The position numbers and the translations under genes are program-made. From Castor canadensis (lineage: Eukaryota > Chordata > Mammalia > Rodentia > Castoridae), in NCBI RefSeq assembly GCF_047511655.1, contig NC_133401.1:16242501-16306500 (forward strand): 64,000 nucleotides of DNA, written 5' to 3'. Shown here in pieces: positions 22,501 to 32,085 of the stretch; within the stretch, counting starts at the first letter, position 1, and the number at the start of each line of letters is the position of its first letter. The notes under the pieces are model-generated. The model made no database searches and had not been told where the DNA came from. It saw only the letters and a program-made list of their open reading frames with translations.

Positions 22501-24512
22501 GGGCTTGGGGAAGGGGCATTTGAACATCTCAGATTAACAGGATCAACTCAGTAAAGATGTGACAGGGGAGTAAGGGGCGGAGTGACACTGGACAAGGGCA
22601 GGAGAGGGCACACAGGAAATGTTTAGTGACAGAACGGGCAAGGCCCCCGCGTTTCTGGTTTGAAAGCCAGGAAGGAGGGGGTCTCAGATAGTATGTCTCC
22701 CTGCCCACATCACAGACCTGGCTTGGTCATAATGTCATTTGTCTGTGTCCCTCCACTATACCACACACTCTAGGAGCATGAGGACTTTTGTGTGGCTCAC
22801 TGAGGCATCCCCAGAGCCTACAGCAGGGCCTGGTACATTGAAGGTCTTTGTTTTTGGACTGAGCTCAAGGCCTCACCCAAAAGCTTTACTACATGAACCA
22901 CCCCCAGTGCTTTTGCTTTTTAGTTTGTTTTTCAGACAGGATCTTGTACTTTTGCCTGGGCCAGGGCCAGTCTTGAACGATCCTATCACCGCCTCCCAAG
23001 TACCTGGGATTACAGGCATGTACCACCATGCCTGGCCCTCCTTGCATGTCTTTTTCTTTTGGGGGGAGGGACAAGAAAAGCAGGAGAGTTTATTGAGATA
23101 GAAAAGTATAAAGTGGAAGAATTGAGCCCCCAGAGCTTGGGGATGGGCGGGTCCCAAGAGAAGGCCCCTCCTTATGTGTCTTTTTTTTTTTGCAGGTCTG
23201 GGGTTTGAACTCAGGGCCTCCACCTTGAGCCACTCCACCAGCCCTTTTTTTGTGATGGGTTTTTTCAAGATATGGTCTGGAGAACTATTTGCCCAGGCTG
23301 GCTTTGAACCACCATCCTCCTGATCTCTGCCTCCTGAGTAGCTAGGATGACAGGCCTGAGCCACCGGAGCCCAGCTTCCTTGCACATCTTAGAAAAAGTC
23401 TGTTGAATGAATGAATGAACTCAGGAGAAACCACCCCGAGATGATAAGCAACACCCTCCTCGAGGCTCCTGTACGTCTTGCACACAGACGTTGACCACGA
23501 GCACAGTAAGAATTAGTGAAAAAATGCCCACTAAGCACCTGTACTCCGTAGGGCTCCCCAACTCTTATTTCTTGGCAAGATTTCTTCCAGGTGCGGGGGA
23601 TGTGACCTGCCATCTCTTGCATGCAAGGCAAGGGCTCTACCACTGAGCTACATCCCCAGCCAGGTGACAGAGTTTGTGGGCTGATTACATACCCAGTGCT
23701 TTCAAATTTTAGCTCGTTTATTCCCCATGAGGACCAACTTCCAAAATGCCACGCCTGCTCCTCCCTCAGGCCGCCACCCTTCCTTTCCCTCAGCCAGGAA
23801 TGAAGAGAATGTTCTCTCCCCACCAATCACCAACTCATAAAAGCTTCCTCCGTCGTCATTCACCGCCATCCCTCTTCTCTCAGACTCTCCTGAAGCTTTC
23901 TCTGTTGAACTCACTAGCTGATGGCATATTTCGCTGTTTGTGTGACTCCTCTGCTTAAAGCGTTACTTTTCACCAGGACTGGCATGTTGTCTATCTTAGA
24001 AGACTCCCTGAAATACACTAGAAGCTCAATGAGTATTTGTTGAATGAATAAATGACCCTCCCACACTAAGACACAGGTGCTGGCAGGAGGCACACATTTT
24101 CAAAGGAGGAAACTGAAAGGCACCAAGATTAAGTCACTGAGTGAGTGGTGAGTCCTCATCCGCGCCCGATATTAACCAATTATTATAATTGCCAACCGCT
24201 TACTCTGTGCCAGGCCTTGAATTAAGTGCTTTACCCTGAGTCATCTCGTTCAATCCCAGCTATAACCCGCGAGCAAGGTGCTGTCTCGACTTCACAAAGC
24301 CAGCGCCGAGGTCACCCGGCAAGGCAGGGAAGGGGTCAAGGGTCCGAATCCGAGCGACGGATACACCCTCCGCGCACCCCGAAGCCTCCACCCGGTCTTT
24401 CCTCCTCCTCCCGAGGCCCGGAGCTCACCCCAGGGCCAGGATCGGGATTGGGAGCCCACAGCTCCGCCACCATCTCGGTGTGTAGAAACTCGAACAGCAC
24501 TGCATCCGCCAT
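16585..24512 (-). CDS. TRAPPC6A: TRAPPC6A, TRAPP complex subunit 6A
   Basis: Six coding exons: 24429-24512, 18230-18297, 17983-18100, 17471-17554, 17239-17332 and 16585-16616, all with GT-AG borders. The frames join to 480 nt, 159 residues plus stop, the same length as the human short isoform. The protein begins MADAVLFEFLHTEMVAELWA, has the Bet3-family core MSLSVLEGMGFRVGQALGER and FCKD-type segment FLCKDLWVAVFQKQMD, and ends FQVVILKS. It is a Bet3/TRS33-like subunit of the TRAPP tethering complex acting in ER-to-Golgi and intra-Golgi traffic, normally paired with TRAPPC3. The ATG at 24510-24512 is in a good context (GCGCATGG). Human has a longer isoform using a downstream exon 1 donor; the main donor here is GTGAGC at 24427-24428. 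Intron 1 is about 6.1 kb; the other four total about 1.3 kb. Confidence 0.97.
18808..19019 (-). repeat. Composite ID/B1 SINE, diverged
   Basis: Reverse tRNA-like part (GAATTAAACCCGGGGTCTC) followed by a reverse B1 part with GCCTCCTGAGTAGCTGCAG and CACCACACCCGGCTTG. Confidence 0.75.
19726..19875 (+). repeat. MIR element
   Basis: TTTGAATCCTGGCTCTACCA, TTACTGCACGCAAG and GTGCCTCAGTTAACCC match the MIR body and core. Confidence 0.7.
20501..20627 (+). repeat. B1-like SINE
   Basis: GCCGGGTATGGTGGCCACAC, then TAATCCCAGCATTTAGGAAG, ending CTGTCTCAAAATAAATAAAT. Confidence 0.9.
20788..20868 (-). repeat. ID-like SINE
   Basis: Reverse tRNA-like sequence with AGGCAAGTGCTCTACCACAG and CCCCAGCCCT. Confidence 0.8.
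21042..21366 (+). repeat. Trimeric SINE: B1-like, B1-like, ID-like
   Basis: Starts GCCAGGCGGGGTGGCTCATG. A second 7SL-like unit begins near 21158 (CCAGGTATGGTGACACAGCC), and the tRNA-like tail near 21278 (GGGCTGGTGGAGTGGCTC). Ends in poly-A. Confidence 0.8.
21367..21548 (+). repeat. Composite SINE lacking most of the B1 head
   Basis: Follows the previous A-tail directly. Short B1-like part (GGCCAGCCTGGGCAAAAGTG) then a complete tRNA-like tail ending AGTTCAAACCCCAGTGCTGC. Confidence 0.8.
21963..22047. repeat. 85-bp inverted repeat, near-perfect hairpin
   Basis: Two 27-base arms, 21963-21989 and 22021-22047, are reverse complements with one mismatch. The 31-base centre is itself made of further ACAATACATATTG / CAATATGTATTGT pieces that can pair. 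It does not look like any SINE in the window. Lies in TRAPPC6A intron 1. Confidence 0.85.
22203..22400 (+). repeat. Composite B1-ID SINE ending in an AC microsatellite
   Basis: GCCAGGCGCCAGTGGCTGTC to GGAAAGCCCGGTACC, then an (AC)n run at about 22373-22397 in place of the usual A-tail. Confidence 0.85.
22846..23037 (-). repeat. Composite ID/B1 SINE
   Basis: Diverged reverse tail, then CCTCCCAAGTACCTGGGATT and TGTACCACCATGCCTGGC. Confidence 0.75.
23180..23375 (-). repeat. Composite B1-ID SINE
   Basis: Poly-T, GGTTTGAACTCAGGGCCTCC, then reverse B1 with TGAGCCACCGGAGCCCAGC. Confidence 0.9.
23585..23662 (-). repeat. ID-like SINE
   Basis: Reverse tRNA-like sequence with GGCAAGGGCTCTACCACTGA and CATCCCCAGCC. 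Confidence 0.8.
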
Positions 24513-25113
24513 GCGCCAAACTCGCGCGCCTACCGACCGCCTAGCGCTTCCTCCTCTCATTGGTCCGGTTGGAAAAGTCCCGCCTCCTGCGTTCCAGCGA
24601 GAGCCCGCCTATCCCTGCTCCCATTGGTGTTTTAAACTAGCCCCGCCTTCTCTCCGCAGGCTCACGAGGTGCGCGCGTGAGCCTGGGCAGGGCCAGGCCA
24701 ACTCCGACTCTCATTGGCCAAATGTGATAATATGTTCCGCCCTTATCTCTGTTCCTTCACTGTTTCCGCGCCCTTGAGCATTCTCATTGGCCACATCCTG
24801 ATAACACAGCCACTGTCGTTTTCTTTAACGCTCCCTAATTTGTCCACTACAGAAGTTCCTCGAAGCATAACACGGAAGCGCTTGCCCAACCCCTTCCCTA
24901 TTGGCCGTTCCTCCATTCATGTGATTCGGCCGCACACGTGCCCTCAAAGCTGGGGCTGAGAACTTGCTTTCTGATTGGTAGCCGAGCAACCCCACGTGAC
25001 TGTGTCGCCAACGCCCACCTACTCCGCTTTCCTATTGGTTGGGATTGCAGTGGTGAAGCCGCCTTTCTTCCGCCAGGCAGCGCATCTTGTGGACTCGGAG
25101 CTTCAGAGACCTG
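24513..25113. promoter_or_regulatory. Shared divergent promoter of TRAPPC6A and BLOC1S3
   Basis: CpG-rich, repeat-free sequence between the two divergent genes. It carries seven ATTGG (inverted CCAAT) boxes at 24559, 24623, 24713, 24786, 24900, 24974 and 25034, all in one orientation, CCGCC elements after the first three, and CACGTG E-boxes at 24935-24940 and 24993-24998 (a third lies at 25224-25229). No TATA box is evident. CCAAT boxes are bound by NF-Y. A plausible BLOC1S3 non-coding first exon ends at 25113, before GTATGG, and could splice to the acceptor at 25513-25514. Confidence 0.75.
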
Positions 25114-25523
25114 GTATGGCCTTCGGGGTTTGCGCTGCTCCCCCATGCTCGTTAGTGCACCCTCCCTCCTAGGACTGTCGTCCTGTCTATGACTGGCACT
25201 GGTCCCTGAGCGGCTGTCGAGCCCACGTGCTTCCGGGCCCGAGACCGGCCTGCAGGATGATATGGAGGGTGTGGCCTCTGCTAGGAGGCAAATTCGGAAA
25301 GAACTCAGTTGGGAGTCTGGGAGCTCGGGCCCCGAATCCTTGATCGGGCTGGTCCTCTGTTTCCCCATATGTACACTGAAGAGCCCCCATCACCAGCCAG
25401 TGTACAAAAGGGGAAACCGAGGCCCAGATGGGAAGCACTCAGGAGAATGAGCGGAGGGGCTGCGCCTGCGCCTTTCCCCTCTCACGCCGTCCCTTCGCCC
25501 CTCTGGCCCCCCAGCTCCGCGCC

Positions 25524-26123
25524 ATGGCGTCCCAGAGTCGTCGGCGGAGGCCACCACGGAAGCCGGGGACGGTGGTGCCGGGAGAGGCGACCGAGACGGA
25601 CTCGGAGCTGTCTGCGTCCTCGTCGGAGGAGGAGCTGTACCTGGGTCCCTCGGGCCCGACGCGCGGCCGTCCCACCGGGCTGCGGGTGGCCGGGGAGGCC
25701 GCGGAGACCGACTCGGACCCCGATCCGGAGCCGACGGCCGCGCCGCGGGACCTGCCCCCACTCGTGGTGCAGCGGGAGTCGGCGGGGGAGGCCTGGGGCG
25801 CCGAGGAGACCCCGGCCCCGGCCCCCGCGCGCTCGCTGCTGCAGATGCGGCTGGCCGAGAGCCAGGCGCGCCTGGACCACGACGTGGCGGCCGCGGTGAG
25901 CGGCGTGTACCGCCGTGCGGGCCGCGATGTGGCCGCCCTGGCCGGGAGGCTGGCAGCTGCCCAGGCGGCGGGGCTGGCGGCCGCACACAGCGTGCGCCTG
26001 GCGCGCGGGGACCTCTGCGCGCTGGCCGAGCGCCTGGACATCGTGGCCGGCTGTCGCCTGCTGCCGGACATCCGCGGTGTGCCGGGTACCGAGCCAGAGC
26101 AGGACCCGGGACCGAGGGCCTAG
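25524..26123 (+). CDS. BLOC1S3: BLOC1S3, BLOC-1 subunit 3
   Basis: A single coding exon of 200 codons, 199 residues; the human protein is 202. BLOC1S3 is a subunit of BLOC-1, the cytosolic complex for biogenesis of lysosome-related organelles; human loss causes a Hermansky-Pudlak syndrome type. The N-terminus MASQSRRRRPPRKP is basic, followed by acidic serine clusters (TETDSELSASSSEEELYLG and ETDSDPDPEP) that are likely casein-kinase-type phosphosites. Residues about 105-185 form an alanine-rich coiled coil (RSLLQMRLAESQARLDHDV onward), and the end is PDIRGVPGTEPEQDPGPRA. An in-frame ATG at 25428 would add 32 residues, but a good acceptor (CCCCCCAG at 25507-25514) lies between, and the ATG at 25524 has a strong context (GCGCCATGG) and matches the human start. 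Confidence 0.97.
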   Translation: MASQSRRRRPPRKPGTVVPGEATETDSELSASSSEEELYLGPSGPTRGRPTGLRVAGEAAETDSDPDPEPTAAPRDLPPLVVQRESAGEAWGAEETPAPAPARSLLQMRLAESQARLDHDVAAAVSGVYRRAGRDVAALAGRLAAAQAAGLAAAHSVRLARGDLCALAERLDIVAGCRLLPDIRGVPGTEPEQDPGPRA

Positions 26124-26827
26124 CCAGACCCCATGTCCCCATCTGACTCTGCTCCTTGGGGGTCGTGCAGCCTCTGGTATCTGGCTTTGTCCCTGTGTCC
26201 TCTACTACTGCCCCCACTCAGCTTGCTGTAACCGTAGGGCTAGCCCAGCCTCCTGGACAGGTCTCTAGTTTCTGTTTTTGGTCCTGATCCTGCTCTGCTC
26301 TTGGGACTGGCATGGGGCTTGGTCTGTTCACCTGCAGCTTGGGGTTTGGAGTTCACCGTGTCCCACCTTGCTGTCTGGACCCCCTCCCCACTCGCTTGGC
26401 TCCGCCTCCAGTCCTAGCACAACTTCTGTGATCCCCGACACCCCACTCCCCCAGCACATATCCAGTACAGTGTGGGTCTTTCTTGGCTACCCAGGCTTCT
26501 TGGCTCTGGTTGCATCCGGGTTCTAGATCTTGCTGTCTCCTGGCTCCTCCTCTTTAGGATTAGCTCCGCCTCTTCTTGTTTCCGGAGTCCCCTTGCACCC
26601 TTAAGATAGGATTTACTTTGCCTTGCTTTTCTCATCCTGCTTATAATACCTACCTGGTCCTGGGCTTCAGGGACCCCTATAGTTTCCTTTCTAAGACCCA
26701 AAATTATGGCCCCTCCTGACCAAAAGGTGTCCTCCCCCAGCTCCCCTAGACCAGTGTGGCACCCTTCAGGCACTTGGGCCCAGTCCAGTCCCGCCCTGGC
26801 CAGAGCTTTGGGCTCAATAAGGCGTCT

Positions 26828-26926
26828 ATGGGCTGCTAGTCCAGGGCAGTGGTAGAGCCTTTGCCCAGTAGGTGCAAAAACCTGGGTTCTGTGCCCAACA
26901 CCAACAACAACCCCCGCAGAAAAGAA
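26828..26926 (+). repeat. Degenerate ID-like SINE
   Basis: CAGTGGTAGAGCCTTTGCCC and GTGCCCAACACCAACAACAA recall an ID element with an eroded middle. Confidence 0.5.
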
Positions 26927-27125
26927 TGTGCCAGGCATTCTCGGTGTTGGTGCCTGGATGCTACGTGGACTTGGCTTCCTCACCTGGCTTGGGACCTGGG
27001 AGCGACAGCCTCTTTCTGCCCCTTCTTACCTGCTTCTGGACCGGCTAGAGCACCTCAGGCCACTTCCACTTCTCTCCCCCAGCTTACTGTTCGGCCCCAG
27101 GATGGAAGGGCCCTGTCACCCCCAC

Positions 27126-27131
27126 ATTAAA
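27126..27131 (+). promoter_or_regulatory. BLOC1S3: Candidate variant poly(A) signal of BLOC1S3
   Basis: ATTAAA, the commonest variant signal, about 1 kb after the stop and followed by GTG/TTG-rich sequence. Confidence 0.5.
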
Positions 27132-27237
27132 GTCCAAAGCATTTCCGCACGTGACCAGTGCCTCGTGTTGTCCCCGCCTGAGCTGGGAGGCTGGGTTGGT
27201 GATTTCGCTGTGCACAGGGGTGTCAAGATCCCCATGC

Positions 27238-27311
27238 TGCTAGAGGAGTGGCTCAAATGGTAGAGCACCTGCCTAGCAAGTGTAAAGTCCTGAGTTCAAT
27301 CCCCAACACCG

Positions 27312-27347
<36 letters not shown>
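27238..27347 (+). repeat. ID-like tail with AC microsatellite
   Basis: AGGAGTGGCTCAAATGGTAG to GAGTTCAATCCCCAACACC, then about 17 AC units (27313-27347). Confidence 0.85.
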
Positions 27348-27349
<2 letters not shown>

Positions 27350-27804
27350 AAGACCCCCATGCCTGGCCTGTTGACGGTGAAGCCCCTTGTTTTTGCCCTG
27401 GTTGTGTATTACTTGTACTAAATTCAACACACATTTTGGGGACACCTTTCCTGTGCTTGCGTCTAGGGGTCCAAAGCCAATTCCAACCCTCGCTCCTAGC
27501 TCTGTAGTGGAGACAGACATTGCTAGAATAGTCTATAAATAGTTCTAGGACTCATAATTATAGTATAGTCGTAACTTTTTCTGGCACTAGAGTCCTTAAG
27601 AAGGATCTTGGGAAAGGTGTGATGGGATCTGTGTGACCTGGGGAGGGGGGAGTCGCACAGCTTCCCTGAGGAAGTGACAGGTGATGTCTCAGCCCTGGAG
27701 GTGCCCATGGGGTAAGTGGGAGTGGGCTGGAGAGGAGCTGCACACACTGGGACAGCATATGCAAAGGCCCTGGGTCAGGAGGGGCATGGCCTATCAGTGT
27801 TCAA

Positions 27805-28065
27805 CAGGTTTCCCTTGCTGTGACAGAATACCAGAGATAGTCAACTCACAAGGAAGAAAGGTTTGTTTGGCTCATGGTTTCAGAAGTTTCAGTCCATGCT
27901 CACTTGGCCCTGTTGTCATTGGGCCTGTGGTGAAGCAGTACAGCACAGTAGAGGGCAGGAGAAAGAAGAGGGGCTGGAGTCCCAACAGCTTCGAGGACAC
28001 GCCCCCAATAGCTCCTTTCACTAGGCCCCGCCTCTTAAAGTTTCCACCATGTCCCCATAGTCATT
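27805..28065 (+). repeat. Possible old dispersed repeat (LTR-like)
   Basis: The arrangement GCTGTGACAGAATACCAGAG, then TGGCTCATGGTTTCAGAAG, then AGGCCCCGCCTCTTAAAG resembles a widely dispersed mammalian repeat I cannot name with certainty. Confidence 0.35.
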
Positions 28066-28314
28066 GACATGACTTGTAAGAACATTCCAGCACTTGCTGA
28101 AGTAGCAGAGGGCAGTGACTTCTGCCCTCCTGGAGGTGGGAGGGCAGTGGGGAGTTGAAGGAGTGCGGCTCCAGTAAGGGCCCCAAGGAAGGTGGGCTGC
28201 TGAGCCAGGCATGGTGTGTTGGTGTTCCCCGATGTCCCATGTACCTCCTGGAGGAGCCTCCAGCTGTGCTTTGCTTCGGCAGTGTAGCCACCTCTGAAAA
28301 ACACTCAAAACACT

Positions 28315-28656
28315 GATTTAGTATGGAGCTCAGTGGGAGAGCACTTGCCTCCCACAGGCAAGACCCCTGGGCTGTTCCCAGCACCGCAGAAAACAACAGC
28401 AACCAAAGCAACAATAAAAAAAAAACATCCTTTTTGAGATACAGAGTCCAAGCCGGGTGCTGTTGGCTCATGCCTGAATCCAAGCTACTCAGGAGGCAGA
28501 TCAGGAGGGTCGCAGTTCAAAGCCAGCCCGGGCAAATAGTTCTCGAGACCCTATCTTGAAAAACCCCATCACAAGTAAAAAGGGCTGGTGGAGTGGCTCA
28601 AGGTGTAGGCCCTGAGTTCAAGCCCCAGTACCATAAAAAAAGAAAAAAAAAAAAAA
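28315..28656 (+). repeat. ID-like SINE followed by composite B1-ID SINE
   Basis: First copy 28315-28422 (GAGCTCAGTGGGAGAGCACT). Second copy about 28453-28656, from GCCGGGTGCTGTTGGCTCAT to a tail with CAAGCCCCAGTACC. Confidence 0.85.
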
Positions 28657-28839
28657 GTGTCCAGAGAGAACCTGGGAACCGCCAGGGCAGAACTGAAAGC
28701 TAACTTCCATTCATCTTTGACACCATTTGCCAAGGTGGAGCCCCAAGGCCTTGGATTTCAACAGCTGGCAGACTTGGGCCAGGAGGTGTGGCAGAAACAG
28801 AGGCCCCTTTTAATACTCAGTCCCCTGGAAAACTGCTCT

Positions 28840-28997
28840 TCCGCTCTTTCTTTTTCTTCTTTTCTTTTCTCTCTCTTCACTTGAGCCACTCCTCCAGTCC
28901 CTGTTCATTTTTTAAGACAGGGTCTCCCTAAGTGGCCCAGGCTAGCCTCAAGCTCCCTCTCCTCAGTCCTCTGCTTCCTGAGTGCAGGGTGCCAGGC
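28840..28997 (-). repeat. ID/B1-like SINE, truncated
   Basis: CACTTGAGCCACTCCTCCAG then GACAGGGTCTCCCTAAGTGG, reverse orientation, without a full tRNA-like tail. Confidence 0.65.
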
Positions 28998-28999
28998 GT

Positions 29000-29290
29000 T
29001 GAGCGCAGGGGGCGGTGCTAGGGCTGTGGGCGTGGCCAACGCGAGAGGATATTCTAGAGAGGGGCGTGGCTGTGGCGAGGGGCGGGGCATGCAGAGCAGG
29101 CCTGCTCCCCAAGGCTCTCTCCTAGTTCTCCTGGGGCTAGCTGGGCTGCAATGGCGGCACGTGCGGCCGTCACCGCGAGGTGACGGGTGACTTGGTGGCT
29201 GTCCCACAGAGTCTGTGTCTATGCCAGGGCGCCCCGTGGCTCCAGGCCGTACAGAACCCGGCCAGGTGAGGGGTGAGAGCTGCAGGACTG
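29000..29290 (+). promoter_or_regulatory. Orphan promoter-like GC block
   Basis: Repeat-free CpG-rich block with several GC boxes (GGGGGCGGTG, GGGCGTGGCC, GGGGCGTGGC, GGGGCGGGGC). These are followed by ATGGCGGCACGTGCGGCC at 29151 and a donor-like GAG/GTGACG at 29179-29181. A second exon-like piece, 29210-29264, ends at CCAG/GTGAGG, but the gap between the two is only 30 bases, too short for an intron. No known protein is encoded. Confidence 0.4.
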
Positions 29291-29769
29291 AGGTCAGGGG
29301 ACACGTGAGAGCCCTGACCAGGACTGGTGGAAGGAAAGCAAGACAGGTGAAGGCTGGGGGCGACCAGGACAAGAGAGGCCCCTGTACAGGTGAGAGGAGA
29401 GGTGTGGGAGAGCCAGCCAGATGAGAGGTGAGGACAAGAACACAGAGGGAGAGGGTCCAGGATGGCCTGGGGGGATGCCAGCGTGGGAGGATCTGGGGAT
29501 GGATTGATGTTGGGCCAGGGTCCTTCGGCAGGGCCTGTCAGGGCGGAGGCTGTCCCTCCTCTGCCCACTGGAGATGGTGGTGTTTTTATGTGCACAAAGT
29601 GATGGGGTCCTTGGAGTCACAAGGCTGATGGAAGCTTCTCTGGTCCACCAGCCTATAATCAGCTGCCCCAAGTAGATTGAGGGCGACTCTGGGAAGCCTT
29701 CCCTAAGTGTCCCCCTTCTTCACCTGGGGGCAGGTGTTTCCACCGGGCGTCTACCACCTCATTCATGAT

Positions 29770-30060
29770 GGGGGGGTGTGGTGATGCACTTCTGGAATCC
29801 CAGAAACCGGGAGTCTGAGGGAAGAGGATCTGGAGTTTGAAGCCAGCCTACCTACATAGCAAGACGTTTATTTATTTGTATTTTTGCGGCACTGGTGCTT
29901 GAGCCACTCCACCAGACCTTTTTTGTGATGAGATTTTTCGAGGTAGGGTCTCACAAGCTAGTTGCCGGGGACTGGCTTTGAACCACGATCCTCCTGATCT
30001 CTGCCTCCCAAGTAGCTAGGATTACAGGCATGAGCCACCAGTGCCTGACAAAAGACCCTA
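29770..30060. repeat. B1-like (+) abutting composite SINE (-)
   Basis: A forward B1 remnant to about 29868 (TTTGAAGCCAGCCTACCTAC) meets a reverse composite copy from about 29875 with GAGCCACTCCACCAGACC and GAGCCACCAGTGCCTGAC. Confidence 0.75.
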
Positions 30061-30161
30061 TGAAAAAAAAACAAAACAAAACTGGTATTTATCCAGCACC
30101 TGTTTTGTGCCAGGAATCTTTATGTACTGGCATCCAAACAACAAATTAAAAAAAAAAAAAA

Positions 30162-30474
30162 GTCAAGTGAGTGAGGTGGCTCAAGTCTGTAATCCTGACT
30201 ACTAGGAAAGTGGAGATGGGGAGGATCATGGTTTAAGGTCAGGCCAGACAAACAGTTCTTGAGACACCATCTCAATCAGTGGCTGGGCACCGTGGTACTC
30301 AAGGAAACACAAACGGAGTAATTATGGTCTAGGCCTGATCAAGCATAAAGTGAGACCCTATCTCAAAAATAACCAATGCAAAAAGAGCTGGTGGAGTGGC
30401 TCAAAAGGTAAAGCACTTGCCTAACAAGTGTGTGGCCCTGAGTTCAAACCCCAGAGCTGCCAAAAAAAAAAAAA
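30162..30474 (+). repeat. Trimeric SINE: B1-like, B1-like, ID-like
   Basis: First unit with CTCAAGTCTGTAATCCTGAC, second from GGCTGGGCACCGTGGTACTC, tail from GAGCTGGTGGAGTGGCTCAA to GTTCAAACCCCAGAGCTGCC. Confidence 0.75.
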
Positions 30475-30612
30475 TCCCTCCCCTCAAGGAACTTATGTTC
30501 TAGTAAGGAGAGATGTGTGTAAATGAAATAAAGTATATGACATGTCAATGGTGCGGAGAGTTAAGGAGAAAAATCAGGGAAGGAGGACAGGGACTCTTGG
30601 GGCTGTACAAGC

Positions 30613-30694
30613 TCCTTTTGGGGTGAGTACTAGGTACTAAACCCAGGGCCTCTCATATGCTAAGTACGTTCTTTATCAAGCTACACCCCTGGCG
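30613..30694 (-). repeat. ID-like SINE
   Basis: Reverse copy, ACTAAACCCAGGGCCTCTCA and GCTACACCCCTGGC. Confidence 0.7.
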
Positions 30695-31492
30695 TCCAAC
30701 TTCCAGTTTCTTTGTAGGGTGGTCAAAGAAGGTCTCACTGAAGTGACAATGAAAGTGGACCTGAAGGAGGTGAGAAGGGAGGGAACCACAGGGATAACTG
30801 AAAGCAGGAGATTGAGAGTAAATATAAAGCCAGTGCAAAGGCCCTGGGGTAGGGGACACTGGTTGTTGGAGAAGCAGGAAGGTGACCACTGAGGCTTTAT
30901 TAGAGGGAGAGGGAGGGGGCAGTAGGAGATGGGAGCTAAGATGCCTTTTCAGGGCTGACCATGGGGAGCCTGGTAGGTTATTGTGGCGACTGTCACATTT
31001 ACTGACTGAGGGACTATGGGAGGGTTGTGAGTAGAAGAGAGAGGTAATCCCGAAGCAGGTAAGGGTGGAAATAGGGGTCAGAAAAGAGACTCTTGCAATT
31101 TCCAAGCAAGAGGTGGTGGCAACTTTGACTTGTGTATAGCCCTAGAAATGGGAGAGAAAGTTCTCAGATTTTCCTTCCAAAGATAGAGCGGACAAGATTT
31201 ACAGGAGATGAGCACAAAGTTTTCACCCTGGTTTAACCTGAAGCCTGGTTAAACTCACTTCTTAGTCCTTGTAGCTTTTTTTCTTGGGGTTCTTTCTGGA
31301 ATGCATCTGTGAATGGAAAAGGAAGTTTTGGCACTTCCTTTTCTGAATTCCTTTTTCTTGTCATATTGCACTAGCATCTCCAGTATGTTGAAGAGAATGG
31401 TAAAAGCAAATAAATGCTAGTTCATCTTGCCCTGATCCTGATCTTAGGGGGCAGCATTCAATCTTTATTGATTCCATATCCCCCGTCCCCCG

Positions 31493-31570
31493 GTCTGGAG
31501 ATCTAACACAGGGCCTCCCCCATGCACAAGCACTCCACCTCTGAGCTGCACCCCCAGTGTGGCTCGGCCT
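31493..31570 (-). repeat. ID-like SINE
   Basis: ACACAGGGCCTCCCCCATGC and CTGAGCTGCACCCCCAGT in reverse orientation. Confidence 0.75.
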
Positions 31571-31657
31571 TTAGCCATTAGCTGCAATGTTAGCAGTGAG
31601 TTTGGTTCTTTAGTCATTCGTTACTTTGTTCAGGTAGATGCCCTTTGTTTGCTTTTG

Positions 31658-31982
31658 TTTGTTTGTTTTGTTTTTTGGTGAGACCAGTGTTTGAACTCAG
31701 GTCTTTGCACTGGCAAAACAGGTGCTGCACCACGTGAGCCACACCTCCAGTCTATTTTGCTCCAGTTATTTTAGAGATGGGGTCTCCTGAACTATTTGCC
31801 CAGGCTGGCCTGCAACCACAATCCTCCCATTCTCAGCCTCCCAAGTAGCTAGGATTACAGGTGTGAACCACTGGCTTCTGACGGTTTTTGGTTTTTTGAG
31901 ACAGGACCCAGGCTGGTCCTGAACTAAGGTCCTCCTGCATCAGCCTCCCAAGTGCTGGAATTACAGGCTGCATCAGCCACAG
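31658..31982 (-). repeat. Composite SINE plus B1-like monomer
   Basis: Reverse tail (GTGTTTGAACTCAGGTCTTT), reverse B1 part ending near 31886, then a further reverse B1 monomer with AGCCTCCCAAGTGCTGGAAT. Confidence 0.8.
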
Positions 31983-32018
31983 AGTTGAGGTGCCTTTTAC
32001 AACGTTGGGAAGGTCTCT

Positions 32019-32085
32019 TTTTTTCCTTTTTTTTTTTTTTTTTTTTTGGCAGTACTGGGGTTTGAACTCAGGACCTTGAGCTGGA
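32019..32085 (-). repeat. Truncated ID-like tail with long poly-T
   Basis: T-run of about 20, then GGCAGTACTGGGGTTTGAAC. Confidence 0.75.

Larger units (their letters stand above)
18298..24428 (-). other. TRAPPC6A: TRAPPC6A intron 1
   Basis: A 6.1-kb intron filled by many SINEs of B1, ID, composite and trimeric type, MIR fragments, an AC microsatellite and an 85-bp inverted repeat. No additional exon is supported. Confidence 0.85.
26124..27150 (+). other. BLOC1S3: BLOC1S3 3' UTR and downstream
   Basis: Mostly unique sequence after the BLOC1S3 stop, with one degenerate ID-like piece near 26828-26926. ATTAAA at 27126-27131 is the best candidate poly(A) signal; no AATAAA occurs close to the stop. 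Confidence 0.5.

Noticed and set aside
24336-24428. Coding extension of TRAPPC6A exon 1 past the GTGAGC donor
   Set aside because: The short form gives a clean in-frame 159-residue protein. The longer human-type isoform may exist here but cannot be shown from sequence.
25428-25523. Upstream in-frame ATG extending BLOC1S3 by 32 residues
   Set aside because: A strong acceptor at 25513-25514 lies between, and the human protein starts at the downstream ATG.
29151-29264. Two-exon gene model across the 29.1 kb block
   Set aside because: The implied intron is 30 bases, below what vertebrate splicing tolerates; only a promoter-like signal is claimed.
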